DNA of 64,000 nucleotides from Amycolatopsis alba DSM 44262 (GCF_000384215.1 NZ_KB913032.1:831021-895020); one strand, 5' to 3'; counted from the stretch's first letter, positions 49,409 through 59,086 are shown. Notes: generated by a model from the sequence alone, not told the origin. A program made the numbers and translations.

Positions 49409-50082
49409 CCTTTTCGATCGTGGGCCGCGAGATCCTCGGCGACACTGTGCGCTTCGGTATCGCGGCCAGCTCGTCCAGTCCCGCCGTGGTCGCCCGTGTC
49501 GCGCATCTGGTTCCCGGCGTCGGGGCGGCCGCTTCGCAGAACGTGACGGACCCGCGGCTCGGCCGGCGCCTGCTCGACCGGCTGGCCGAGCACGGTGATC
49601 CCGAACGGGCGCTGTCCGAAGTGGTCTCCGCGACGTCCGATATCGAGTACCGGCAGCTGACCGTGCTCGGCCTGGACGGACCCGGCTTCGCCTACAGCGG
49701 AACCGGGACGCTCGGCACGCACGCGACCGCGACCGCCGACGGCGTCGTGGCGGCGGGGAACATGCTGTCGGGCGAACATGTTCCGCAGTCCATTGTGGAC
49801 GCCTTTCTCTCCTCGGCAGGGGAGCTGGAGCAGCGACTCGTCTCCGCGCTGCGGGCAGGCCTCGCCGCGGGCGGCGAAGAGGGACCGGTCCGGTCCGCCG
49901 GGCTGGTCGTGGTGTCCGATGTGGACTGGCCGGTCACCGATCTCCGCGTGGACTGGGCCGACGACCCGGTCGACAGGCTGGCCGAACTGCTCGATGTCTG
50001 GCTCCCCCAGCGCGACGACTACGTCACCCGCGCGCTCGCCCCCAGCACGGCGCCGTCCTACGGCGTGCCGGGAGACGAATGA
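49405..50082 (+). CDS. DUF1028 family protein
   Basis: A 225-aa Ntn-hydrolase-like DUF1028 protein. It begins [40 protein letters not shown] follows, and GNMLSGEHVPQSIVDAF is near the centre. The family is often next to RidA and amidohydrolases in catabolic operons, but its reaction is not established. Overlaps both neighbours by 4 bases. Confidence 0.85.
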   Translation: MTFSIVGREILGDTVRFGIAASSSSPAVVARVAHLVPGVGAAASQNVTDPRLGRRLLDRLAEHGDPERALSEVVSATSDIEYRQLTVLGLDGPGFAYSGTGTLGTHATATADGVVAAGNMLSGEHVPQSIVDAFLSSAGELEQRLVSALRAGLAAGGEEGPVRSAGLVVVSDVDWPVTDLRVDWADDPVDRLAELLDVWLPQRDDYVTRALAPSTAPSYGVPGDE

Positions 50083-51206
50083 TGACGACGCCGAAGAACG
50101 CGGCCCGCGCCGAGGTCGATCGCCACGCCGAGGCGCTGATCCGGCTTTCGGACCGGTTGCACGCCGACCCCGAGACCGCCTGGGAGGAGCACCGGGCCGC
50201 CGCGATGGTGCCGGAACTGCTCGACAGCGCCGGTTTCGCCGTCACCCCCGGCTATCTGGGCCTCGACACCGCGTTCTACGCGAGCTTCGGCGACGGCCCC
50301 ACCCGGATCGCGCTGTGCGCCGAGTACGACGCGCTGCCCGGCCTCGGGCACGCCTGCGGTCACAACCTCATCGCGGCGAGCTCGGTCGGCGCCGCCCTCG
50401 GCCTGGCCGCGGTCGCCGATGACGCCGGACTGACCGTCGAGGTCTACGGAACCCCGGCCGAGGAGGGCGGCGGCGGGAAGATCGAGCTGCTCGACCGCGG
50501 CGCGTTCAGAGATGTCGATTTGGCGATGATGGTCCACCCCGCGCCCGTGGACGTCGCCGAGGCGCGCCCGTTCGCCGTCAGCCACTCGAAGGTCTCCTAC
50601 CGCGGCCGGTCGGCGCATGCCGCCGCGTATCCGGAGGCGGGGATCAACGCGGCCGACGCGTTCACCGTCGCCCAGGTCGCGATCGGGCTGCTCCGGCAGC
50701 AGCTGCCGTCGTCGGCCCGCGTGCACGGAGTCGTGACCCACGCAGGCGACGCGCCGAACGCGATCCCCGAGCACGCGACCGGCCGCTGGTATGTGCGCGC
50801 CGAGACGCTGTCGGAACTCGCCGCGCTGGAACCGCGCGTGATGCGTGCCTTCGAAGCGGGCGCGCTGGCCACCGGCTGCGAACTGACCATCGAGCCGGAA
50901 AGCAGGCCGTACGCGGAATTCCGCGCCGACGAGACCGCGCTGGCCGCCTACCGCGCCAACGCGCTCGTACTCGGCCGCGAATTCGCGCCGGACGGGACGG
51001 CGTCCCGGATGAACCGGGCGTCGACCGACATGGGCAACGTCTCGCAGGTCGTCCCCGCCATCCACCCCTACATCGGCATCGGCTCGCTGCCCGCGCTCAA
51101 CCACCAGCGCGAGTTCGCCGCGCACTGCGTCGGCGGCGAGGCCGAACGCGCCCTGCTGGACGGAGCGATCGCCCTGGCCTGGACCGGGGTGGACCGGGCC
51201 GTCTGA
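50079..51206 (+). CDS. M20-family amidohydrolase (AbgB/IAA-amino-acid hydrolase group)
   Basis: A 375-aa metallo-amidohydrolase. Metal-site motifs are CAEYDALPGLGHACGHNLIA near residue 86, GTPAEEGGGGK near 125 and MMVHPAPVD near 148, followed by a dimerisation domain. This subgroup hydrolyses N-acyl or aryl-amide amino-acid conjugates (AbgB, p-aminobenzoyl-glutamate; IAA conjugates). The start has two consecutive ATG codons; the first (50079) is used. It follows DUF1028 in the same operon. Confidence 0.87.
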   Translation: MMTTPKNAARAEVDRHAEALIRLSDRLHADPETAWEEHRAAAMVPELLDSAGFAVTPGYLGLDTAFYASFGDGPTRIALCAEYDALPGLGHACGHNLIAASSVGAALGLAAVADDAGLTVEVYGTPAEEGGGGKIELLDRGAFRDVDLAMMVHPAPVDVAEARPFAVSHSKVSYRGRSAHAAAYPEAGINAADAFTVAQVAIGLLRQQLPSSARVHGVVTHAGDAPNAIPEHATGRWYVRAETLSELAALEPRVMRAFEAGALATGCELTIEPESRPYAEFRADETALAAYRANALVLGREFAPDGTASRMNRASTDMGNVSQVVPAIHPYIGIGSLPALNHQREFAAHCVGGEAERALLDGAIALAWTGVDRAV

Positions 51207-51232
51207 CGCGTGACATGGTTCAAGGAGGCATC

Positions 51233-52549
51233 ATGACCACACAGGACTCTCGCCCCGGCGAGATCGTCACCACCGCCGACGACCCGGCGATGCTCCGCCG
51301 CAGCATCGCCGCCGGAGCCGTCGGGGTGTTCGTGCACTGGTTCGACTGGGCCGCCTACGCCTATCTCGCGAGCACCATCGCGTCGGTGTTCTTCCCCGCG
51401 GGCGACGCCACCGCCGGTCTGCTCGCCGTCTTCGGCGTTTTCGCGGTCTCCTTCGGGATCCGGCCGATCGGGGCGCTGGTGTTCGGCCCGCTCGGCGATC
51501 GGATCGGCCGCAAACGCACGCTGTCCATCGTCATCTTCGTGATGTCCGGCGCCACCCTGGTGATCGGCCTGCTGCCCGGATACTCGACGATCGGGATCGC
51601 CGCTCCCCTGCTGCTGGTCTTCCTGCGGCTGCTGCAAGGCTTCGCCGCGGGCGGCGAGTTCGGGAGCGCGGCGAGCTTCCTCGCCGAATACGCGCCGCGC
51701 CGTCGCCGCGGTTTCGGCGTCAGCTGGCTCGAAGTCGGTTCCCTGCTGGGATTCCTCGCCGGTTCGTTCGTGTTCCTGATGCTGTCGATCACTCTTTCGG
51801 CGGACGAACTGGCGTCCTGGGGCTGGCGGATCCCGTTCCTGCTCGCGGCGCCGCTCGGGATCATCGGTTTCGTCATCCGCTCCAAGATCGAGGACACCCC
51901 GGAGTATCGCGCGCTGGAGGAGTCCGGTGACGTTCCCCGCAGCCCGGTGCGGGAACTGTTCCGCACCAACAGGAAGCAGCTGCTGCAGGCGGCGGGCCTG
52001 ATGACCATGATGCATGTGCCGTTCTACGCCGTGCTCACCTACCTGGTCACCTATCAGACCGACTATCTCGGCCATTCCTCCGGCAGCGCGGCCTTGCTCT
52101 CCACCGTGATCTCACTCCTCGCGCTGGTCCTCGTCCCCACCTTCGGGCGGCTCTCCGACCGGGTCGGGCGACGGCCGGTCCTGCTCGGCGCGGGCATCGC
52201 GCTCTTCGTCCTCGCGACCCCGGCGTATCTCGTGATGCGCACAGGGCTCACCGGAACGTGGATCGGCGGGCTCACGCTCGGCGTCGTGCTCGCCGCGATC
52301 CTCGGCACCTACGCCGTGTGGTCCGCGGAGATCTTCCCGACCAGGACCCGCCAGGGCGGGCTGTCGATCGCGTACAACCTCACCGCCGCCCTGTTCGCGG
52401 GCACCGTGCCGTACCTGATGACCGTCCTGATCTCCACGACCGGCAGCACCCTCGTCCCAGGCCCGTACCTCATGGTCGCCGCCGCGGCCGGGCTCGTCGC
52501 GGCCTTCACGATGCGCGAGACAGCCGGAAAGCCGTTGCCACAGAAGTGA
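51233..52549 (+). CDS. MFS transporter, metabolite:H+ symporter type
   Basis: A 438-aa MFS protein of the MHS group (ProP/KgtP/ShiA relatives). Segments are FGIRPIGALVFGPLGDRIGR with the family RKR (RKRTLS), LQGFAAGGEFGSAASFLAEY and a 12-helix layout. MHS proteins import carboxylates, osmolytes or aromatic acids. ATG 51233 is preferred since AAGGAGG stands 5 bases before it; ATG 51215 is in frame but lacks a site. Probably imports the substrate of the operon. Confidence 0.88.
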   Translation: MTTQDSRPGEIVTTADDPAMLRRSIAAGAVGVFVHWFDWAAYAYLASTIASVFFPAGDATAGLLAVFGVFAVSFGIRPIGALVFGPLGDRIGRKRTLSIVIFVMSGATLVIGLLPGYSTIGIAAPLLLVFLRLLQGFAAGGEFGSAASFLAEYAPRRRRGFGVSWLEVGSLLGFLAGSFVFLMLSITLSADELASWGWRIPFLLAAPLGIIGFVIRSKIEDTPEYRALEESGDVPRSPVRELFRTNRKQLLQAAGLMTMMHVPFYAVLTYLVTYQTDYLGHSSGSAALLSTVISLLALVLVPTFGRLSDRVGRRPVLLGAGIALFVLATPAYLVMRTGLTGTWIGGLTLGVVLAAILGTYAVWSAEIFPTRTRQGGLSIAYNLTAALFAGTVPYLMTVLISTTGSTLVPGPYLMVAAAAGLVAAFTMRETAGKPLPQK

Positions 52550-52598
52550 AAAACCGCGTGGAGGGCAGCTCTCGCCCGCCACGCGGTCCTACAGCCGG

Positions 52599-54011
52599 TC
52601 ATCGCGACAAGGCGGGCTCGGCCTTGGGGACACGCAGGGTGGCCATGGCCAGGAAGCCACCGGCGATCGCGATCCCCGCAGCTCCGAGGAACGCGGCCGA
52701 GTACCCGCCGGTCAACGCGACCGGGTCACCGATCCGGCCGGCGCCGAAGGAGACCCCGACCGCGGTCATCGCGGCGAGACCGAGCGCCGAACCGATCTGG
52801 TACGAGGTGTTCACGATCCCCGACGCCAGCCCGCCTTCCTCCGGTTTCGCGCTCGAGATCGCGGTGCCGAGCGACGGGATGAACGCGAGCGCCTGGCCGA
52901 GCGCGGCGACCAGCGAAGCGGGCAGGACGTCGACGGCGAAGTTGCCGGTCGGGCTGACGAACGACAGCCACACCAGCCCCGCCGCGAGCGCCAACAGGCC
53001 GCCGATGATCATCTTCTTCGGCCCGAACCGGCCGATCAGCCGCGGCGCGACGGCGACCATCAGCACGACGATCAGCACGGTCATCGGCAGCAGCGCCGCC
53101 CCACTGGCGAAGGCCCCGTACCCGAGGACCTGCTGGAGGTACAGGTTGAGGAAGTACCACATCGGGATCCACGCCGCGCCGAGCAGGAACTGGGCGAGGT
53201 TCGCCCCACCGAGGTTCGGCGTGCGGAAGATCCCCAGCCGCACCAACGGGATCTCGCGCTTCCGCTGGATCAGCACGAACACCGCGAGCAGCGCGACGCC
53301 ACCGGCCAGCGCGCCCACCGTGCCCGCCGAGCCCCAGCCCGCTTCCGGCGCGCGGACGACGCCGAACACGGTCAGCCCGAGACCCGCGGTCGCCGCGACG
53401 GCGCCGGCGAGGTCGACCGAACCACGCCGCGCGGGCGCGGACGGCATCAGCCTGCCGGTGGCGAGGATCGCGACGAGCGAGATCGGGACGTAGAGCCAGA
53501 AGATCCACGGCCAGGCCAGCCATTCGGTGATCACGCCGCCGAGGAACACCCCGGCGGTGCCACCGGCGGGAGCGGCCGCCCCGTAGAGCGCGAGCGCCTT
53601 GGTCAGCTCACGAGGGCGCGCGCCGAACAGCATCATCAGCAAGGTCAACGCGGACGGGGCGATCAGCGCCGCGCCCGCGCCCTGCAGGACCCGGCCGAGC
53701 AGTTCCACCCACGCGGTGCTCGCGACCGCGGCGACCACGGAACCGCCGAGGGTGACCACCCAGCCCGCACTGAACATCTTCCGCGCGCCGAACAGGTCCG
53801 AGAGCCGTCCGCCGAGCAGCAGCAGCCCGGCGAGCGCGATGACGTAGGCGTTGAACACCCACGACAGGTCTCCAGGGGAGAACCCGAGGTCCTGCTGCAT
53901 CGCGGGCAGCGCGACGCCGATGATCGAGGTGTCCATGATGACCATGAACTGGGCCAATGCGATGAGTCCCAGCGCCCACCAGCGTCGTGGGTCCGGGCTT
54001 GTCTCCGCCAT
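52599..54011 (-). CDS. DHA2-family multidrug MFS transporter (EmrB/QacA type)
   Basis: A 470-aa protein with 14 likely membrane segments. Motifs include MVIMDTSIIGVALPAMQQDL (helix 1), LLLGGRLSDLFGARK (motif A) and GRVLQGAGAALIAPSALTLL. It exports hydrophobic toxic compounds. ATG 54011 follows GGAAAGGACG. Two copies of a TACCC-N5-GGGTA palindrome lie 24 and 84 bases upstream. That type is used by CsoR/RicR-family regulators, so induction by copper or a related signal is possible. Confidence 0.88.
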   Translation of the reverse strand: MAETSPDPRRWWALGLIALAQFMVIMDTSIIGVALPAMQQDLGFSPGDLSWVFNAYVIALAGLLLLGGRLSDLFGARKMFSAGWVVTLGGSVVAAVASTAWVELLGRVLQGAGAALIAPSALTLLMMLFGARPRELTKALALYGAAAPAGGTAGVFLGGVITEWLAWPWIFWLYVPISLVAILATGRLMPSAPARRGSVDLAGAVAATAGLGLTVFGVVRAPEAGWGSAGTVGALAGGVALLAVFVLIQRKREIPLVRLGIFRTPNLGGANLAQFLLGAAWIPMWYFLNLYLQQVLGYGAFASGAALLPMTVLIVVLMVAVAPRLIGRFGPKKMIIGGLLALAAGLVWLSFVSPTGNFAVDVLPASLVAALGQALAFIPSLGTAISSAKPEEGGLASGIVNTSYQIGSALGLAAMTAVGVSFGAGRIGDPVALTGGYSAAFLGAAGIAIAGGFLAMATLRVPKAEPALSR

Positions 54012-54034
54012 GTCGTCCGTCCTTTCCGGATATT

Positions 54035-54109
54035 GATACCCCCATGGGGTATCTGACGGAGATGAAGGTAAGCCTGCTGTCACGCGGGCGCAAGTACCCC
54101 CATGGGGTA
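54035..54109. promoter_or_regulatory. Two TACCC-N5-GGGTA palindromes before the DHA2 transporter
   Basis: GATACCCCCATGGGGTATC at 54035-54053 has perfect 8-base arms. TACCCCCATGGGGTA at 54095-54109 repeats its core, centred 58 bases away. The pattern equals the TACCC-N5-GGGTA operator of CsoR/RicR-type copper regulators. No such regulator is encoded in the window. Confidence 0.7.
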
Positions 54110-54182
54110 TCCTTGTCGCCCTCGTCACAGCCGCGCCATCAATGCCGGTGACAACGCGAGAGGCCGTGATTACCCTCGCCCT

Positions 54183-54506
54183 GTGAACGAGCAAGGGCAG
54201 TACGGCAGGTACCGGGAAGACTCGAAGGTGTTGGCGGCGATCGGGGCGTGTGTCGACACCCAGGTCACCCGGCTCACGGTGCGGCTGCCGAAGGCACTGG
54301 CCGAGGCAGCGGTGGCGGCGTGGGATCGCGACGAGCTGGGCGACATCGGCGAGGAGACCCACGAGCAGTACGCCCTGCGGGATCGAGCCGGGGATCTGGC
54401 CCTGATCGGCCTCGCGATCTCGGAACGCGGCCGCTGGGAGAAGGACGAGGCCGTCGTGGACCTCGATGTGACCTGCGTCGGCGCCGCCGTGCGAGCGTCG
54501 CTCTAA
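54183..54506 (+). CDS. Hypothetical 107-aa protein
   Basis: A small soluble protein beginning VNEQGQYGRYREDSKVLAA. A TRLTVRLPKALAEAAVAAWD helix-rich middle and an acidic C-terminus follow. Codon use is typical of real genes here. No family is recognised. GTG 54183 has no clear ribosome site, so a leaderless start is possible. It is divergent from the DHA2 transporter and could share its operators. Confidence 0.6.
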   Translation: MNEQGQYGRYREDSKVLAAIGACVDTQVTRLTVRLPKALAEAAVAAWDRDELGDIGEETHEQYALRDRAGDLALIGLAISERGRWEKDEAVVDLDVTCVGAAVRASL

Positions 54507-54628
54507 GCGGGCTTCCGGAAACTTTTCGCAAGAAATCCGGGAGGCGATGTCGGATCCGGGTGACGGCGTTCGTAGCGAGGGTGGAGCCGCCCACGAGGGG
54601 CGGCGCCGCGGTGAAGGGAATCGCCACC

Positions 54629-55231
54629 ATGAAGCTGACGACCATGACCCAGATCAGCCTCGACGGGGTCACGCAGGGAAACGGCGGAGCGTCGGAGGAG
54701 GACCGCCGGAACGGATTCGAACGCGGCGGCTGGGCACGGGGCGCGGGTGACGACGAGACCAGGGCGTTCATCACCCGGACCTACCAGCGCGCCGACGCGT
54801 TCCTGTTCGGACGGCGCACCTACGACCTGTTCGCCGAGGCCTGGGGGCCTCAGCTCGCACATCCGGTCGGCGCGGCCTTGAACGAGGCTCCCAAGTACGT
54901 CGCTTCGACCACGCTCACCGATCCGGCGTGGCCAGGCACCACCGTGCTGTCCGGGGACCTCGCGGCCGCCGTCGCGGATCTGAAGGCCAAGCCGGGAGGC
55001 GAACTGCAGGTCCATGGCAGCAGCGTCCTGATCCGGTGGCTGCTGGAGAACGGCCTGGTCGACGAAATGACGCTGATCGTGGTCCCGGTGATCCTCGGCC
55101 AGGGCGCGAGGTTGTTCCCGGAGACCGGTCCGGATCTCGCCCTCGACCTGGTCGAGTCGCGGACCGATTCGAAAGGCGTGACGATCCAGGTCCTGCGGCC
55201 TGCCGGGCGCCCGCACTACGCGACCGCCTGA
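54629..55231 (+). CDS. Dihydrofolate-reductase-fold protein (RibD_C/YyaP type)
   Basis: A 200-aa DHFR-fold protein. It starts MKLTTMTQISLDGVTQGNGG, then ADAFLFGRRTYDLFAEAW, LQVHGSSVLIRWLLENGLVD and LIVVPVILGQGARLF. These are the marks of the RibD C-terminal/YwjB group rather than true DHFR. Function is unknown. It stands upstream of the YciI and ECF sigma genes, a common trio in actinomycetes. GTG 54611 is an alternative start. Confidence 0.85.
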   Translation: MKLTTMTQISLDGVTQGNGGASEEDRRNGFERGGWARGAGDDETRAFITRTYQRADAFLFGRRTYDLFAEAWGPQLAHPVGAALNEAPKYVASTTLTDPAWPGTTVLSGDLAAAVADLKAKPGGELQVHGSSVLIRWLLENGLVDEMTLIVVPVILGQGARLFPETGPDLALDLVESRTDSKGVTIQVLRPAGRPHYATA

Positions 55232-55262
55232 AGTCCTTGACAGCACGGGAGATGATCCTCGG

Positions 55263-55586
55263 ATGAAATACCTGGTTTCCGTGATCGACGACAAGAGCGA
55301 TCCCGGCAGTACGGACCGGCAGCCCGCCATCAGCGCGTTCAACGAACGGCTGATCGCCGAGGGCCACTGGGTTTTCGCGGGCGGGCTCGCGGACACCGAC
55401 TCGGCGACGGTCATCGACAACCGCGGCGAGCAGGCGGTGATCAGCGACGGGCCGTTCGTGGAGTCGAAGGAGTACCTCGCCGGTGTCTGGGTGTGGGAGG
55501 CCCCCGACCTGGATGTGGCGCTCAAGCTCGCCACCGAGGCGTCGAAGATCTGCGATCGCAAGATCGAGGTCCGGCCATTCCGGTGA
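55263..55586 (+). CDS. YciI/DGPF-domain protein
   Basis: A 107-aa ferredoxin-like-fold YciI-family protein with the DGPFVESKEYLAG signature near residue 61. The family is commonly fused or linked to ECF sigma factors of this type; its chemical role is unsettled. It overlaps the sigma gene (GTGA). Confidence 0.88.
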   Translation: MKYLVSVIDDKSDPGSTDRQPAISAFNERLIAEGHWVFAGGLADTDSATVIDNRGEQAVISDGPFVESKEYLAGVWVWEAPDLDVALKLATEASKICDRKIEVRPFR

Positions 55587-56818
55587 GCGACGTCGAAGAG
55601 GCGATCACCCTGGCCCACCGCGACGAGTGGGCACGGGTGGTCGCCACCTTGACCAGGCGTTTCGGCGATCTCGACATCGCCGAGGAAGCGGCAGCCGAGG
55701 CTTTCGCGACCGCCGTCGAGAAGTGGCCGTCCGACGGCGTGCCGCCCGGCCCCGGCGCCTGGCTGACCACCACCGCCAACCGCAAGGCCATCGACCGGAT
55801 CCGGCGCGAGAACAAACGCGACGACAAGCAGAAGGAGGCTCGGATGGTGTACGACGACGACCCGCCCGAGCCGCCCGGCGTGATCGACGACGACCGGCTC
55901 CGGCTGATCTTCACCTGCTGTCACCCGGCGCTGGCGCTGGAAACCCGCGTGGCGTTGACGTTGCGCATGGTCGGCGGCCTGACCGTGCCCGAGATCGCCC
56001 GCGCCTTCCTGGTGGCCGAAAGTGCCATGGGGCAGCGGATCACCCGCGCGAAGGCCAAGATCAAGGCGGCTCGCATCCCGTATCGCGTGCCGTCCGCCGA
56101 GGATCTCCCGGCCCGCGTCTCCGGGGTGCTCGCCGCCCTTTTCCTCGTGTTCAACGAGGGCTACCTGGCCACCGGGCCCGACACCGATCCCCTGCGTCAC
56201 GACCTGACCGCCGAGGCGATCCGGCTCACCCGGCTCATCCGGGCCCTCCTGCCGGACGACGGTGAGGTGGCCGGGCTGCTGGCGCTGATGCTCCTCACCG
56301 AGGCCCGCCGCTCCGCCCGCGTCTCGGCGACCGGCGAGCTCGTCGCCCTCGACGAGCAGGACCGTGGCGCCTGGGACGCGGAGCTGATCGCCGAAGGCCA
56401 CCGGCTGGTGCGCGAACGCCTCGCCGCTGCCGCCGCCGGGGTGGCTCCGGGCCGCTACCAGATCCTCGCCGCGATCAACGCCGTGCACACCTCGGCCCGC
56501 GACATCCGCGACACCGACTGGTCGCAGATCCTCGCCCTGTACGACCAGCTCGTCCGCCTCGATCTTTCGCCGGTCATCGCCCTCAACCGGGCCATCGCGG
56601 TCGCCGAACTCGACGGCCCGGAGGTGGCGCTGGCGGCCGTCGACCGCCTCGAAGGCAAGTTGTCCGGCTATCACCCGTTCCACGCCACCCGCGCCGACCT
56701 GTTGCGACGGCTCGGCCGCAGCGCCGAGTCGCGAGCGGCCTACGACGAAGCCATCGAGCTGGCGGGCAACACCGCGGAGACGGCCTATCTGACCCGCCGC
56801 CGCGACCAGTTGCGGTAG
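55583..56818 (+). CDS. ECF42-type sigma factor with long C-terminal helical extension
   Basis: A 411-aa ECF sigma factor of the DUF6596 (ECF42) group. Region 2 has VVATLTRRFGDLDIAEEAAA and AWLTTTANRKAIDRI; region 4 has LRMVGGLTVPEIARAFLVAE. A C-terminal TPR-like region of about 200 residues follows (LNRAIAVAELDGPEVALAAV). ECF42 factors are cotranscribed with a DGPF protein and need their C-terminal domain for activity; no anti-sigma factor is expected. GTG 55583 overlaps the YciI gene. Confidence 0.9.
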   Translation: MSDVEEAITLAHRDEWARVVATLTRRFGDLDIAEEAAAEAFATAVEKWPSDGVPPGPGAWLTTTANRKAIDRIRRENKRDDKQKEARMVYDDDPPEPPGVIDDDRLRLIFTCCHPALALETRVALTLRMVGGLTVPEIARAFLVAESAMGQRITRAKAKIKAARIPYRVPSAEDLPARVSGVLAALFLVFNEGYLATGPDTDPLRHDLTAEAIRLTRLIRALLPDDGEVAGLLALMLLTEARRSARVSATGELVALDEQDRGAWDAELIAEGHRLVRERLAAAAAGVAPGRYQILAAINAVHTSARDIRDTDWSQILALYDQLVRLDLSPVIALNRAIAVAELDGPEVALAAVDRLEGKLSGYHPFHATRADLLRRLGRSAESRAAYDEAIELAGNTAETAYLTRRRDQLR

Positions 56819-56822
56819 CGGA

Positions 56823-57968
56823 TCACCCGAGCCGGGCCTCCGCGCGGGACAGGCGCGCCGCGAGCCGTGCCGCCCGCGCGGCCCGCTCGGGGTCGACGCC
56901 GGCACGGGCGACGAGCCGCAGCCGGGAGACACCGTCCGGGACGCTCGGCGGCCGGAAGCAGCCGACCACGACGCCGTCGTCGAACAGCCGGTCCGCGGCG
57001 GTCACCGCGTGCTCCGCTGAATCCGCGGGAATCGACTGGACCGCGCCCGGCGCGTGCGGCACCCCCGCGGCGACGGCGATCACCGCCGCGATCCGGTGCA
57101 GTTCGTCGGCCAGTCCCGGTTCCGCCGCGATGATCCGGCAGGCCTCCGCGGCTCCCACGGCCGCGGCGGGGGCGAGCCCGGTGTCGAAGATGAACGTCCG
57201 GGCGGTGTTGACCAGATGCTCACGCACCAGCGGTGTCCCGAGCACGGCGCCGCCCTGGGTACCGAGCGCCTTGGACAGCGTCGCGGTCACGACGACGTGC
57301 GGCGCGCCGGACAGACCGGCGGCGTGGACCGCGCCCCTCCCCCGGCCCGCCACGCCGATCCCGTGCGCCTCGTCCACGACCAGCAGAGCGTCGTAGGTGA
57401 CACACAGCGCCGCGACGCGTGCCAGATCGGTCGCGTCCCCGAGCACGGAATAGATCGACTCGACGACGACCACCGCACGGGTCTGCTCGCGATCCCGGAG
57501 CAGCTCCTCCAGCACGGCGAGATCGTTGTGCGGGCAGATCCGCACGGGTGAACGGGACAGCCGGGCGCCGTCGATCAGTGACGCGTGCACGTGCTCGTCG
57601 GAAACGATCAGCGTGTCCGGGGAACCCAGAGCGGTGAGCAGACCGATATTGGCCGCGTAGCCACTGGAAAACGCCAAGCAGGACGGCTGCCCGGTGAGGA
57701 CGGCCAGTTCCCGCTCCAGTTCCTCGTGACCCGCCGTCGTCCCGGTCACGACCCTCGACGCGCCCGCACCGGCGCCGTACGTCTCGATGGCCGTTGCCGC
57801 GGCCGCGCGGACACGAGGGTCGTCGCCGAGCCCGAGATAGTCGTTCGAAGCCAGATCCAGCAGACCACGCCGGGATCCCGTGCCGCGCCGGGCATCGGTC
57901 CGGCGCACCAGGCCTGCCCGCCGACGGTCCTCGTCGACGCTGACGAGCCACTCGGTCAGGCTGCTCAT
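56823..57968 (-). CDS. bioF: 8-amino-7-oxononanoate synthase
   Basis: A 381-aa PLP enzyme of the alpha-oxoamine synthase family. Segments are [45 protein letters not shown] and the PLP-lysine region [15 protein letters not shown]. It condenses pimeloyl thioester with alanine in biotin synthesis. It overlaps bioB by 4 bases. The paired bioB shows that it belongs to biotin synthesis and not to the specialised cluster. bioA and bioD are not in the window. Confidence 0.92.
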   Translation of the reverse strand: MSSLTEWLVSVDEDRRRAGLVRRTDARRGTGSRRGLLDLASNDYLGLGDDPRVRAAAATAIETYGAGAGASRVVTGTTAGHEELERELAVLTGQPSCLAFSSGYAANIGLLTALGSPDTLIVSDEHVHASLIDGARLSRSPVRICPHNDLAVLEELLRDREQTRAVVVVESIYSVLGDATDLARVAALCVTYDALLVVDEAHGIGVAGRGRGAVHAAGLSGAPHVVVTATLSKALGTQGGAVLGTPLVREHLVNTARTFIFDTGLAPAAAVGAAEACRIIAAEPGLADELHRIAAVIAVAAGVPHAPGAVQSIPADSAEHAVTAADRLFDDGVVVGCFRPPSVPDGVSRLRLVARAGVDPERAARAARLAARLSRAEARLG

Positions 57969-59017
57969 GCGTTGGGCGCGACAGCCGTACCGGCACCACG
58001 GGCCCGGACCGCGACGTCCGTCCGATGTGGACTCTCGTCGGCGCCGAGGATCTTGAATCCGGCGTCGGCGATCATGTCGAGGTCGGCCTTCGCGGCCTGC
58101 CCCTCGCTGGTGAGGTAGTCCCCGAGGAACAGGGAATTGGCCACCTGTAGCGCGAGCGGCTGCAGCGAGCGCAGATGCATCTCGCGCCCGCCCGCCATCC
58201 GGATCTCCTTTTCCGGACAGGCCAGCCGTGCCAGCGCGAGGATCCGCAGCGAGCGCAACGGCGTCAGTTCCCAGGTGCCCGCCAGCGGCGTGCCATCGAA
58301 GGGCATCAGGAAGTTGACGGGAATCGAGTCACTGTCCAGGTCCCGCAGGGCGAAGATCGCGTCGATCAGCTCGTCGTCGCTCTCCCCCATGCCCACGATC
58401 AGCCCGGAACACGGGGAAAGCCCCGCCTCCTTGGCCTTTTCGACGGTGGCCACGCGGTCTTCGTAATCGTGCGTCGTGCAGATCTCCGAGTACCGGGACT
58501 CGCTCGTGTTGAGGTTGTGGTTGTAGGCGTCGACACCGGCGTCGCGAAGTCGCTCGGCCTGGCCGTCCTTGAGAATTCCCAAGCAGGCACAGACTTCCAC
58601 GCCGGAGTGGGCGGTTTTGACCGCTTCGACGACGCCGGCGACCCGGTCCACGTCGCGGTCGCTCGGCCCGCGCCCGCTCGCGACCAGGCAGACACGGGAC
58701 GCGCCGCCCTCGATCCCGGCCGTCGCCTGCTTGACCGTCTCCTCGGCCGAAAGCCAGGAGTACTTGAGGATCTGCGCCGACGAGCCGAGCCGCTGCGAGC
58801 AGTACGTGCAGTCCTCCGGGCACAGTCCCGACTTGAGGTTCACCAGGTAGTTGACCTTGACCCGATCACCGAAGTACGCGCGCCGAAGCCGCCCGGCCGC
58901 GACGACCAGGCCGAACACCTCGTCGTCCGGCGTATTCAGGACCGCGCGGGCGTCTTCGCGATCGAGGACACCGCCTGCCAACTGGCGCGACGCCAGGTCA
59001 TCCACTGTTTTGAACAC
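57965..59017 (-). CDS. bioB: Biotin synthase (radical SAM)
   Basis: A 350-aa radical-SAM protein. The [4Fe-4S] motif CPEDCTYC lies in the segment after KSGL near residue 68. [20 protein letters not shown] and further BioB motifs follow, with [19 protein letters not shown] toward the C-terminus. It inserts sulfur into dethiobiotin. GTG 59017 lies inside a TGAA-type palindrome that resembles BioQ operators, so repressor binding would cover the start codon. Divergent from a TetR regulator. Confidence 0.95.
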   Translation of the reverse strand: MFKTVDDLASRQLAGGVLDREDARAVLNTPDDEVFGLVVAAGRLRRAYFGDRVKVNYLVNLKSGLCPEDCTYCSQRLGSSAQILKYSWLSAEETVKQATAGIEGGASRVCLVASGRGPSDRDVDRVAGVVEAVKTAHSGVEVCACLGILKDGQAERLRDAGVDAYNHNLNTSESRYSEICTTHDYEDRVATVEKAKEAGLSPCSGLIVGMGESDDELIDAIFALRDLDSDSIPVNFLMPFDGTPLAGTWELTPLRSLRILALARLACPEKEIRMAGGREMHLRSLQPLALQVANSLFLGDYLTSEGQAAKADLDMIADAGFKILGADESPHRTDVAVRARGAGTAVAPNA

Positions 59018-59023
59018 CTTTCA
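59011..59023. promoter_or_regulatory. BioQ-like operator overlapping the bioB start
   Basis: TGAACACCTTTCA is a near-palindrome matching the TGAAC-N3-GTTCA form of BioQ operators with one mismatch. It overlaps the bioB GTG and lies 64 bases from the divergent TetR start. Confidence 0.5.
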
Positions 59024-59086
59024 AATCCTAGATCGGACGCACGGGCCCGCGCAAGGCCACCCGGTGCGAGCGGGCACAATGGCCCG

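Noticed and set aside
54503..56932. 809-aa leftward open frame over the DHFR-like, YciI and ECF genes
   Set aside because: It covers three recognisable genes on the other strand and contains no domain of its own.
56823..57968. The alpha-oxoamine synthase as a biosynthetic-cluster enzyme supplying the missing PLP step
   Set aside because: It overlaps bioB, is 27 kb from the cluster and matches BioF.
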